The position numbers and the translations under genes are program-made. A stretch of DNA of 61,960 nucleotides from SAR324 cluster bacterium (GTDB lineage Bacteria; SAR324; NAC60-12), in the NCBI GenBank assembly GCA_015231885.1, contig JADGAT010000019.1, positions 1-61,960 of the forward strand, written 5' to 3'. The notes below the pieces were generated by a model. The model was given only the letters and a program-made list of their open reading frames with translations, was not told the DNA's origin and did no database searches. This document shows positions 8,703-16,844 of this stretch, piece by piece. Each line of letters begins with the position of its first letter. Position 1 is the first letter of the stretch.

Positions 8703-8980
8703 TATTTTCCTTACTCTTATGATTTTTTGATGATGTATTGTATTCAATTGCTTGAATTCTACCAAAATATACCAAAGACGACAAAGACGCAAGTGAGGCA
8801 AAAAAAAAATTGAAGAAATCTCATGATTGATTCAGAACATTTGAAATGAAATAAATTAAGCAAAACCGGTTATGTTGTAAAAACGGCAAGCGGACGTCAA
8901 TAAAATTTATTGATATAAACAATGAATTGCTTTAGATTTAATAAAACAGTGTTCCTTTGTAACCACCACATGAGGTCCCA

Positions 8981-11761
8981 GTGAATCAAATATTGGTTAT
9001 TGACGATGACAAACTTATCAGAATGGTTCTGACCGAAAATTTAAAGAAGGCAGGATATGATATTTTGGAAGCAGAAGACGGAAAACTTGGATTAGAGCTT
9101 TTCAAAGCTCATTATCCTCCTGTAACGATCCTGGATTTAGAAATGCCGAACATGAACGGCATTGAATTCCTTGAGCAGTTGGATCCCCAGCTTTTGACAT
9201 CGCATGTGGTGATTGTTTTAACCGGAGGGAGCAACGATGAAAAGATAGAACGCTGTTATGAGCTGGGTGTTCAATCTTTTATGAAAAAGCCATTCAACCC
9301 GGTAGAACTCAGAGGACTGGTGCAGCGTTCGTTGGAATTGCTCCAGGCACATGTGGAAATTAAAGAACTGAATCATCGTATGACCTCGTTGCTGCACAAT
9401 ATCCCTGATTTGATCTGGGAATGTGACACGAAGCTTCTCTTTACCTATGTTAGTGATAATGTGGAAAAGTTTTTAGGCTATACGAAGGAGGACTTGCTGA
9501 GAAAACCGATGTCTGATTTTTTATCGGAAGAAGATGTAGGGCAGTTTCATTTTAAAATGCATTCAGGGCACAAGGAGCTGAGTCCTCAAATCAGAGGATT
9601 GACTTTGAGGTTCATGACCCGGGATGGCACTCCGGTGTCCATGCAAATTTCAGCAAATCAGGTTGTTGATCTGAATGGCCATCCGAAAGGAATGGCAGGC
9701 ATTGCCAGAGAGATATTGTCTTCGACGCAGGCTGCTCAAGAAATAGGAAAGATTACTCAGAAAATGACTATTCGGGTGGATGGTCAGATGAAGCTGGTTT
9801 TTGTTGATGACTCCGCAAAAAAATACTTCCCAGCAGATTCACAAGAGGAAGGGGCCTCCAACTTTACCCAATATTTAATAGATCCTTCTGTCGAAAACCT
9901 TTTTTCTTTTTCGTTTGACCAAAAAGAAGACGTTCCCTTTCCTGTCGAGGTCAAATTGCTCGACAATGCATCAGTAGAGCGTAATTTTACGGTACAGTTT
10001 CAATTTAAGGAGGAGTTGGAACTGCTGGAAGGTCAATTGATACCCGTGGGGACAGAGGATCAGTTGGCCATGATCAGTGAAAAGGTGGAACAACAGAGTG
10101 AAGCATTAAAAAATGCGGTGGTGATTGATCCTGAAATGCAGCGGGAAATCTTGACAGACAGTCAGAACCTGTCAGGAGAAATATTAAACATTATCAAATC
10201 CATGGCCGTTTATACATTTGAAGAAGAACGGGTTTTTAATTTGGAAGAATACGGTAAATTTCTTCAAGGCAAAGACCTCTATCAATATGGAGAAAATCTG
10301 CGTCTGCTCGGTAATAAAATCCATGGTTTGAAGGGAAGCTCTGGTTTCCTGATGCCTGCATCCAAGCAGTTGTGCCATCGTATGGAAGAACTCACACGCC
10401 CTTTGGCAGAATACAGGCTGGTCTGGACCACCAGCATTGGGCGTTTGCTGAAGCAATTCATCTTCAAAGTTCAGGAGATGCTGGAGCAGTATGAGAAAGA
10501 ACCAGAATCTGAGTTTTCAGTAGAGGACTGGTTGGAAAAAATAGACTATGCTTTGAAACAAGCCGAAGAATACGTCGCCAATCAACAAAATCAACTGGTC
10601 GGGTTGATTACAGGGCGGAGTGTGGACAAGGGAGAAGTTCGAAAACCCAGAAAAGAAGACTACCTTTCAGTCTCTTTGCAAGGATATGAAGATTTATCAC
10701 AACAGGTGCAAAATTTGTATTATACGCTTTCGGCATCTCTTTCTCAGGAAGACTTGATTCAGGCTGCAACCCTGTATAATGAGTTTTTAGACACTCACCA
10801 GCAAATCAAAAAAATTCCAGTGGACTTGTCCCGTTATGAACGATTGGTCCCCAGTCTGGCAGAACAATACAGCAAAGAGGCTGATTTTGTTTTCAAAGAC
10901 CACCATGTCCGGGCAGACCGGGAGTTTTGGAACTCCATGCATGAAATCTTTAATCATAGCTTAAAAAATGCCGCTATTCATGGGTTGGAGACTCCTGAAG
11001 AACGTGAAGAGCATGGAAAGAGCCGAACCGGAGCAGTGACGGTAGAAATAGAAGAAGACGCACTGCATATCTTTGTTAGCATTTCTGATGACGGTCGCGG
11101 CATCAACATGGCAAAGATTGAGGAAAAAGCATTGGAAAATCAAATAATCACTCCAGAACAGTTAAAAAGTATGTCTCAGCAAGACATTTTGAATCTGGTT
11201 TTTGTGCAGGGAGTTTCAACTGCCGATAGCCTCGATGACAATGCTGGAAGAGGAGTTGGTATGAATGCGGTGCAGGAAGCCATGCGGCGCTTCAATGGTT
11301 CATGCCGTATTTTATCAGATGAAGGCCAAGGTTCCTCATGGAACTTTACGTTTCCTAAAAATAACGTCTCCCTTCCTTGTTTTTTAGTAACCGTAGGAGA
11401 CTTTCGTATTGCTATCCCGGAGGCCAGCGTGGATACTTTTCGTGAGCATGATTCCAAAAAAATTTCTCTGCTGAATCAAACATCTGTTTTTCAGCATCAA
11501 GAAACCGCCATCCCATTGGTCAATCCGCAAAGTGTGTTTGATGAAGATGCCCTCATTGATGAAAAACGAGACAAAAGCATCCTGATCCTGAAACTGGAAC
11601 AAGAAAAAAAGGCAGGCATTGTCATCAATGACATCCTCTATCATGCGACATTGCCTATTCTACCGTTACCCAAGCAGTACCGCCATTTGTCTCTTTACGT
11701 CGGTACTGTCCTTTTTGGTAACGAACTGGTGCTGGTACTCAATGCCAATAGAATATCATGA
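8981..11761 (+). CDS. CheA-like kinase with N-terminal receiver and PAS domains
   Basis: A 926-residue protein with an unusual order. It has a receiver (1-120, D52, K103), a PAS domain (about 130-250), a weakly conserved linker, an Hpt domain with H448 in IHGLKGSSGF, a helical region, a CheA-type HATPase (about 640-780; NHSLKNAAIHG, DDGRGIN, GRGVGMNAV), and a C-terminal CheW-like domain (about 785-926). CheA histidine kinases phosphorylate their own Hpt histidine in trans and pass it to receivers. Here the receiver is built in, so it may be phosphorylated by the same protein. No chemoreceptor, cheW, cheY, cheB or cheR gene is nearby; the neighbours are STAS genes on both sides. Start is GTG at 8981. 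Confidence 0.85.
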   Translation: MNQILVIDDDKLIRMVLTENLKKAGYDILEAEDGKLGLELFKAHYPPVTILDLEMPNMNGIEFLEQLDPQLLTSHVVIVLTGGSNDEKIERCYELGVQSFMKKPFNPVELRGLVQRSLELLQAHVEIKELNHRMTSLLHNIPDLIWECDTKLLFTYVSDNVEKFLGYTKEDLLRKPMSDFLSEEDVGQFHFKMHSGHKELSPQIRGLTLRFMTRDGTPVSMQISANQVVDLNGHPKGMAGIAREILSSTQAAQEIGKITQKMTIRVDGQMKLVFVDDSAKKYFPADSQEEGASNFTQYLIDPSVENLFSFSFDQKEDVPFPVEVKLLDNASVERNFTVQFQFKEELELLEGQLIPVGTEDQLAMISEKVEQQSEALKNAVVIDPEMQREILTDSQNLSGEILNIIKSMAVYTFEEERVFNLEEYGKFLQGKDLYQYGENLRLLGNKIHGLKGSSGFLMPASKQLCHRMEELTRPLAEYRLVWTTSIGRLLKQFIFKVQEMLEQYEKEPESEFSVEDWLEKIDYALKQAEEYVANQQNQLVGLITGRSVDKGEVRKPRKEDYLSVSLQGYEDLSQQVQNLYYTLSASLSQEDLIQAATLYNEFLDTHQQIKKIPVDLSRYERLVPSLAEQYSKEADFVFKDHHVRADREFWNSMHEIFNHSLKNAAIHGLETPEEREEHGKSRTGAVTVEIEEDALHIFVSISDDGRGINMAKIEEKALENQIITPEQLKSMSQQDILNLVFVQGVSTADSLDDNAGRGVGMNAVQEAMRRFNGSCRILSDEGQGSSWNFTFPKNNVSLPCFLVTVGDFRIAIPEASVDTFREHDSKKISLLNQTSVFQHQETAIPLVNPQSVFDEDALIDEKRDKSILILKLEQEKKAGIVINDILYHATLPILPLPKQYRHLSLYVGTVLFGNELVLVLNANRIS

Positions 11762-11837
11762 TCGCAGCTATGACACATGTTGAGAAAAATGAAAGCCCCC
11801 TTCCTCATATCAATGATTAACTCATAAAAGGAGACGC

Positions 11838-12185
11838 ATGAAGTTGTCACATCGCACAAAAAATAATATCTGTATTGTCTCTATTGGAGAAAAAGTGTTG
11901 CAGGAAAATACGGAAGAATTAGGCAATTACATTTTTGATTTACTGCAAACTAAAAAACCTCGGGGAATTTTGATCAACTTGGGAAAAGCTGTTGAACTAG
12001 ACTCTTCCGGGATTGGTATCATTGTTTCTTTTTTTAAAACAGCTCAGAAAGAACAAATAGGTTTTGCTGTATGCCGACTGACCGGTCTGGTCGCAAAGGC
12101 CTTCAAAGTAACCCTCCTGGACAGAATCCTTCCTGTCTATGAAAAAGAAACCGAAGCATTAAAAGCATTAGGATGTATTGAATAA
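11838..12185 (+). CDS. STAS-domain anti-sigma factor antagonist (3 of 4)
   Basis: A 115-residue STAS protein with a strong AAAAGGAG site before ATG 11838. S56 in ELDSSGIGI is the predicted phosphorylation site and matches the classical DSSG motif of SpoIIAA and RsbV best of the four paralogues. It lies 76 bp after the CheA-like kinase gene on the same strand, so co-transcription is likely. This suggests the kinase feeds, directly or indirectly, into STAS partner switching. Its stop codon lies directly before a 41-bp tandem repeat. Confidence 0.85.
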   Translation: MKLSHRTKNNICIVSIGEKVLQENTEELGNYIFDLLQTKKPRGILINLGKAVELDSSGIGIIVSFFKTAQKEQIGFAVCRLTGLVAKAFKVTLLDRILPVYEKETEALKALGCIE

Positions 12186-12292
12186 TTTCGTTCACTTTCG
12201 TTCATCTTTTCTTCCGTTTTTCTCTATTTCGTTCACTTTCGTTCATCTTTTCTTCCGTTTTTCTCTATTTCGTTCACTTTCGTTCATCTTTT
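12185..12292. repeat. Tandem repeat, 41-bp unit, about 2.6 copies
   Basis: The unit TTTCGTTCACTTTCGTTCAT plus a C/T-rich remainder repeats at a period of exactly 41 bp (unit starts at 12186, 12227 and 12268). Within each unit TTCGTTCA(C/T) itself occurs twice, 10 bp apart. One strand is almost purely pyrimidine. Copies are nearly identical, so the array is recent. It begins at the stop codon of the STAS gene and lies upstream of the small gene at 12454. Reading it as coding gives a low-complexity Phe/Ser-rich peptide, which is not credible. Confidence 0.9.
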
Positions 12293-12453
12293 ACGGTCAA
12301 TTTTTATTTTACCGGACACTATTCTTTGTAAGTATTTGTTTTTGCTGTATATTTTTAGATGGCATAGTTTTCGCAGTTAAAAAGGATAAGGTATTAAATG
12401 GTGTTATTGCAAATGACAAGCGTCAAAATTTAATTGATTTAGAAGGAGTTCCA

Positions 12454-12633
12454 ATGAAGCACGCTAGATCAAAAATGGAAATGAGCCATGGAGAAATCGA
12501 AGAGGCTATGAAGTTTTTCTTCGCAAGAGGAGGAAAAGTTACACGATTTTCTGAACAGAAAGTTTCGAGCATCACCGTAATTGGCGCGGAAAAATGGGGG
12601 GTTTATGAAGCTTTGGGAGACTTGCGTTTCTAA
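12454..12633 (+). CDS. Small hypothetical protein (59 aa)
   Basis: Not a recognised family. ATG 12454 has a near-perfect AGAAGGAG site 7 bases upstream. The product begins MKHARSKMEMSHGEIEEAMK, continues with a FFFARGGKVTRF segment and ends in a predicted beta-rich part with VIGAEKWGVYEALGDL. It looks like a small soluble mixed alpha/beta protein. The frame is open further upstream to 12178 only because the tandem repeat has no stops. It lies between the STAS gene and a sensor-less kinase, but no function can be assigned. Confidence 0.6.
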   Translation: MKHARSKMEMSHGEIEEAMKFFFARGGKVTRFSEQKVSSITVIGAEKWGVYEALGDLRF

Positions 12634-12700
12634 ATGAAGTCCCCAACATTGATACTACGATGCCATTGCAGAGAAAGCTGCCTGCAAAACTCCCACCAAC

Positions 12701-12730
12701 AAGGGGATTGGCGTATCTGCTGATCCCCTT
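12701..12730. other. Hairpin between the small gene and the kinase at 12816
   Basis: AAGGGGAT at 12701-12708 and ATCCCCTT at 12723-12730 form a perfect 8-bp stem with a 14-base loop. No T-run follows, so it is not a standard terminator. A frame on the plus strand from about 12657 to 12754 (ending TPTNKGIGVSADPLDRLIEP, then PPRR and a stop) looks coding-like and may be the tail of a lost gene. Confidence 0.3.
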
Positions 12731-12815
12731 GACCGCCTTATTGAACCTATGCCGCCGCGCAGATAAACAATTCGTTTTGACGAACTCTCTGTGAATCCAG
12801 GAAAAAATAGTAACG

Positions 12816-13712
12816 ATGATTTTATATTATACAAATATGATGAACGACGAAGACAAAACCCGGCAACAATTACTCAAAGAAGTTCAGGAGTTGAAACAAC
12901 GCCTGTTTCACTCAGAAAACGAGAAGAAACTATCCGTATTGATCTCCTTGGGAACCATTGCAGCAGGAATTGCTCACGAAATCAAAAACCCTCTGAACTT
13001 CATTAACAACTATGCGGAACTTTGCGGAGAGTTTATCGAGGAATGCGAGCAGACGATTGATCAGCAAAACCATCGTATTGATTCAGCAAGTCAGGAGTGC
13101 CTTACAGAAAATTTTTCCCATTTAAAGCATTCCACACAGGTCATCCGAGAACATGGAAAGCGGATAGATCATATTATTGAGAAAATGCTCCTGCACTCGG
13201 CACCAGAAAAAAGGGAACTGAAACCTACGGACCTGAACTATCTGCTGCATGAATACGCCTATCTTTCGTATCATGGCATGAGAGCACAGTATTTTTCTTT
13301 TGATGCTGACATTGATAGCCATTTTGATGCTGGCGTTGGATTCATTGAGACGAATCCCCATAAGTTAGGACATGTTTTTCTAAATATTTTCAACAATGCG
13401 TTTGATGCACTGCACAAAAAGCAACAGGTACAGGGAATTGGCTTCATCCCCAAATTATCTATTGTGACAAAAAGTATCAAAGGCCAGATAGAGATTCGCA
13501 TCAAAGACAATGGAATCGGAATGCCGGAAGAAGTGGTTTCCCAAGCCTTTTTACCTTTTTATACTACAAATTCCCCAGGAGGAGGGACCGGATTAGGACT
13601 CTCAATCAGTCATGAGATCATTTCCCGAGAGCATGGAGGAAAAATTAAGATAGAGACCGAAGAAGGTAAATATACGGAATTTATCATCACCCTGCCAAAG
13701 ATGGCCAATTGA
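12816..13712 (+). CDS. Sensor-less histidine kinase (HisKA-HATPase)
   Basis: A soluble 298-residue kinase consisting of a short coiled coil (about 10-40), HisKA with H54 in GIAHEIKNPLNFINNYAE, and a HATPase domain (DNGIGMPEE, GGGTGLGLSI). There is no sensor, transmembrane or receiver domain. The first codons are uncertain: ATG 12816, 12837 and 12840 are all possible, and none has a strong ribosome site. The kinase core resembles the NtrB/ZraS class. With no adjacent response regulator it would have to signal to a regulator encoded elsewhere, or accept input through a protein partner bound to its coiled coil. It is followed convergently by xdhC-like. Confidence 0.82.
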   Translation: MILYYTNMMNDEDKTRQQLLKEVQELKQRLFHSENEKKLSVLISLGTIAAGIAHEIKNPLNFINNYAELCGEFIEECEQTIDQQNHRIDSASQECLTENFSHLKHSTQVIREHGKRIDHIIEKMLLHSAPEKRELKPTDLNYLLHEYAYLSYHGMRAQYFSFDADIDSHFDAGVGFIETNPHKLGHVFLNIFNNAFDALHKKQQVQGIGFIPKLSIVTKSIKGQIEIRIKDNGIGMPEEVVSQAFLPFYTTNSPGGGTGLGLSISHEIISREHGGKIKIETEEGKYTEFIITLPKMAN

Positions 13713-13722
13713 TCAAGAGGAG

Positions 13723-14763
13723 TTATCGGGCTTTCCGTTTAACCTGAATGATTTCAGCCAAGATACTCAAAGCGATTTCGCTCGGAGTTTCTGCTCCAAT
13801 ATCCACCCCTACTGGAGCATGAATTTTCTTGATATCTTCTTCGCTGAATCCGTTTTCCTTCAGTCGTTGGCAGCGTTTGGCATGAGTTCTGTGGCTGCCA
13901 AGTGCTCCTATATAAGCAACGGGTTCTTTTAAAACAAGATGCAGAGCCGGGTCATCTATTTTGGGATCATGGGTCAAAAAGACAACGTAGAGATTTTTGT
14001 GCAGCGGCCAGTCTTTTAAAATCTCATGGGGCCATTCCGTGATGAGTCGGGTTGGTGAAACGTCAAAGCGACGCCGGTTCGTAAAAATGCTCCTGGGATC
14101 CATGACAATGGTTTCAAACTCCATTTGGTGTGCTAATTGAATCAGGGCAATGCTGATGTGTCCTGCGCCAATGATGAGCATCTGATCGATGGCAGGCATT
14201 ACATGAAAAAAAATCTTATACTGCTGCCATTTCTGTATTTGACTTTTCCCTGCTTTCAAAATTTCAAGACTGAGCCGCTTGAGTTCCTCATCAAAAGTCG
14301 GCCAGGCTTCTTCCGTATTACCTCTTTCATCAACCATCATAGGCGCTAAAGGGGTAGGACTCACTTGTGTCAACAACACAATCGATTTGTTTTCATTCAC
14401 ACACTCCTGCATCTGGTTCCATACCCTCTCTGCAACAGGATCATCAGAAACAGACCAGTGTTTTTCAATCAACACCTGAACTTCTCCTCCACAGGACAAT
14501 CCAACAGACCATGCGGTTTCATCTTCGATACCGTAATGGACATGGGAAGGTCTGCCGGTCTCCATAACCCCTTGTGCTTCTTGAATGACGGCACCTTCGA
14601 TACAACCACCGCTGACTGAACCAACGACATGCATTTCTTTGTCAATAAGCATCACAGACCCTGGTTTTCTTGGAGCGGATTTCCAGGTTTCCACAACCCT
14701 TGCCATGACAAATGTTTTCTGCATCACAGACCATTTGACCAAATCATTCCAAATGTATTTCAT
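13723..14763 (-). CDS. XdhC/CoxI family protein
   Basis: A 346-residue protein with the XdhC N-terminal domain (ARVVETWKSAPRKPGSVML, then SGGCIEG and LSCGGEVQVLIE) and a C-terminal Rossmann domain (LIIGAGHISIALIQLA). XdhC-type proteins bind the molybdenum cofactor, assist its sulfuration and deliver it to xanthine dehydrogenase or related molybdoenzymes. No molybdoenzyme or cofactor-synthesis gene is in the window, so its client must be encoded elsewhere. It is a single minus-strand gene, convergent with the kinase at 12816. Confidence 0.85.
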   Translation of the reverse strand: MKYIWNDLVKWSVMQKTFVMARVVETWKSAPRKPGSVMLIDKEMHVVGSVSGGCIEGAVIQEAQGVMETGRPSHVHYGIEDETAWSVGLSCGGEVQVLIEKHWSVSDDPVAERVWNQMQECVNENKSIVLLTQVSPTPLAPMMVDERGNTEEAWPTFDEELKRLSLEILKAGKSQIQKWQQYKIFFHVMPAIDQMLIIGAGHISIALIQLAHQMEFETIVMDPRSIFTNRRRFDVSPTRLITEWPHEILKDWPLHKNLYVVFLTHDPKIDDPALHLVLKEPVAYIGALGSHRTHAKRCQRLKENGFSEEDIKKIHAPVGVDIGAETPSEIALSILAEIIQVKRKAR

Positions 14764-15040
14764 CGCATCATGTCCTTTTTGTTGATTTCAAGATATTTTT
14801 TATTCACACATCTTTTTCTATTTACAAAATGCTCATAATGGACAAAGGTTTTATCTGTCTTGATTTCTAGCAGCCCAAATATAGCAAAAAAACTGTAAAA
14901 AAAAAATTATATGTTACAATGGTACAGAAGACGCACACAGTAAAATAAACAGGAGTGTTTTAAGAATCTTCCGGGATCAGGAACTGCAGCAGACAATCCG
15001 AAGTTGAAGTATTATTTCAACCTGTCGAGCAAAGGTAAAA

Positions 15041-15379
15041 ATGAAATTTAACCACCACATCAAAGACAATGTTTGCATCATGAGAATTGAGGGAGAGATT
15101 CTTAGACAGCAGATCGATAAACTGGAAACACACATTCGCCAGTTACTGGAAATCCCAAATGTGGAAGCTTTTATCGTCAATTTGAAAAAAATGACCTATC
15201 TGTCATCTCCAGGAGTGGGCTTACTCATGACGTTTTACAAAAGAGTACAAAAACTGGAGAAAGGTTTTGGATTTTGCCATTTGGATGATGAAGTGCAGCA
15301 AACATTCAAGGCGACCAAACTGGATCTTATTGTCAAGATTTACGACACAGAAGAAGAAGCGATCGCCGCACAGAAATGA
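15041..15379 (+). CDS. STAS-domain anti-sigma factor antagonist (4 of 4)
   Basis: A 112-residue STAS protein starting MKFNHHIKDNVCIMRIEGEI, with S56 in YLSSPGVGLL as the predicted phospho-acceptor. An AGG-containing weak ribosome site lies before ATG 15041. Its stop overlaps the start of the sufU-like gene by 4 bp (15376-15379), so the two are translationally coupled. The 277-bp gap upstream (14764-15040) is AT-rich and presumably holds the promoter; no clear -35/-10 pair is visible. Confidence 0.85.
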   Translation: MKFNHHIKDNVCIMRIEGEILRQQIDKLETHIRQLLEIPNVEAFIVNLKKMTYLSSPGVGLLMTFYKRVQKLEKGFGFCHLDDEVQQTFKATKLDLIVKIYDTEEEAIAAQK

Positions 15380-15834
15380 ATGAAATCCAGCAATTGTATC
15401 AAAAAATAATCCTTGATCATCATAAAAACCCAAAAAATTATGGGACATTAGAGTCTCCAACACATGAACTGGAAAAAGATAATCCAATCTGTGGGGATCG
15501 GATTCATCTGGACTTGAAAATGCATGGCTTTCAAGTGGAGGAGATCCGCTTCACAGGAATGGGTTGTGCCCTATGCATTGCTTCTGCTTCCATGATGACT
15601 GAATTGACCGTACAGCAGAATTTAGAGGAAATTGAGGAACTTTTGAGGTATTTTAAAGAAATCATGGATCCTGAAGGCATGCACAATGATGCAAAAGCGA
15701 CTTATAACGACAACTTACAAGCATTTGAAGGAATCCGAAAATACCCTTCCAGAATCCAATGTGCGACATTGCCCTGGGAGGCATTGCTGCAAGTCAGAAA
15801 ATTGATAGAAAACAGGGGAGAAGCAACCATATGA
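15376..15834 (+). CDS. sufU: SufU/NifU-like Fe-S cluster assembly protein
   Basis: A 152-residue IscU-fold protein. The three conserved cysteines are C39 in NPICGDRI (followed by the activating D41), C64 in TGMGCALCIASASMM and C129 in RIQCATLPWEAL. The spacing and the insertion between the second and third cysteine fit the SufU rather than the IscU branch. SufU proteins accept sulfur from the cysteine desulfurase SufS for Fe-S assembly. An extra cysteine, C67, lies three residues after C64. No sufS, sufB, sufC or sufD is in the window. It overlaps the STAS gene upstream and the phosphoesterase gene downstream. Confidence 0.85.
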   Translation: MNEIQQLYQKIILDHHKNPKNYGTLESPTHELEKDNPICGDRIHLDLKMHGFQVEEIRFTGMGCALCIASASMMTELTVQQNLEEIEELLRYFKEIMDPEGMHNDAKATYNDNLQAFEGIRKYPSRIQCATLPWEALLQVRKLIENRGEATI

Positions 15835-16844
15835 AATCACTCTCACCACAAATCAAGAACACCATCAATCAAAAATTATCATCATATTCTAGTTTCCCAT
15901 TTCCTGTAGAAAAAATAAATTCCAGACAATCTTGGGCTGCCAATCGTTTGTGGATGGAAAATCAACAAATGATTTCAAAACGAAATGGCAAAAAAAGTCG
16001 CTACCATTGGTACTGCTTTTCTTTTATGGTCAACACTTTCCAGCGGATGCTGCGCCTCACCGATTTTTACGAAAAAGGCGTACAAAATGCTAAAAATATT
16101 GTTCTGCGAGAAATCCCCATTTATCTTCCCAATCTGCCGCAGGCATTCCAGGACTTTTCTATTCTCCACCTTTCTGATCTTCATTTAGAGGGAATTCCTG
16201 ATTTGACCAACAGAATTTTAAGTGTGATTGACAATCGACGTGTTGATTTGTGTGTTTTGACAGGGGATTATCGTTCTGCGCTTCATGGCTCCATTGCTCC
16301 AACCCTCCATAGTTTAAAAACACTGATTGATGGAATTCACAGCCACCATGGTTTTCTTGGTGTTTTAGGAAATCATGACGATTGCCATATGGTCAATCCG
16401 ATGGAGGAAATAGGGATTCGGATGTTGATCAACGAAAATTGCTGGATTCACAAATTCAATGAGCGTCTTCAGGTTATTGGTACAGACGATGTTAGTATGT
16501 ATTATACCGACCAAGCGTTGCATGCATTGGAAAAGGCACACGAAGATTGCACCATTGCCCTGGTTCATTCTCCCGAGTTATATGATATTGCTGCTCAAAT
16601 GGGGGTGGATTTGTACCTCTGCGGTCACACGCATGCCGGACAAATTTGTTTACCCGGAGGAAAAGCTATTGTCAATGGAGGTTTGAAAAACGGGAGTCAA
16701 TATTATCGAGGAGCATGGAAATACCAGCACATGCAGGGATTTACCAGTTCGGGTGTTGGTACTTCTGGAATTCCAATACGTTTTAATACGCGTGGAGAAG
16801 TATTGATTCTCCGGCTACGCCAAGGATCGCCAACTTTCTACTGA
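15831..16844 (+). CDS. Calcineurin-like metallophosphoesterase
   Basis: A 337-residue protein starting at ATG 15831, which has an AGGGGAG site and overlaps the sufU stop by 4 bp. The first 100 residues are basic and not conserved. The catalytic domain then shows all metallophosphoesterase motifs in order: LHLSDLHLE, LTGDYR, GVLGNHDD, ALVHSPE and LCGHTHAGQI. It resembles the YkuE/YaeI branch, membrane-peripheral phosphohydrolases including UDP-2,3-diacylglucosamine pyrophosphatase-like enzymes; the substrate is not known. It ends convergently with the aminotransferase gene, overlapping by 7 bp. Confidence 0.82.
   Translation: MKSLSPQIKNTINQKLSSYSSFPFPVEKINSRQSWAANRLWMENQQMISKRNGKKSRYHWYCFSFMVNTFQRMLRLTDFYEKGVQNAKNIVLREIPIYLPNLPQAFQDFSILHLSDLHLEGIPDLTNRILSVIDNRRVDLCVLTGDYRSALHGSIAPTLHSLKTLIDGIHSHHGFLGVLGNHDDCHMVNPMEEIGIRMLINENCWIHKFNERLQVIGTDDVSMYYTDQALHALEKAHEDCTIALVHSPELYDIAAQMGVDLYLCGHTHAGQICLPGGKAIVNGGLKNGSQYYRGAWKYQHMQGFTSSGVGTSGIPIRFNTRGEVLILRLRQGSPTFY

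Noticed and set aside
8703..8801. N-terminal extension of the STAS protein at 8358
   Set aside because: The AAGGA site and the shared N-terminus place the start at 8702.
12178..12453. Open frame through the 41-bp repeat joined to the small gene at 12454
   Set aside because: The N-terminal part is low-complexity Phe/Ser and comes only from the repeat; the ribosome site is at 12454.
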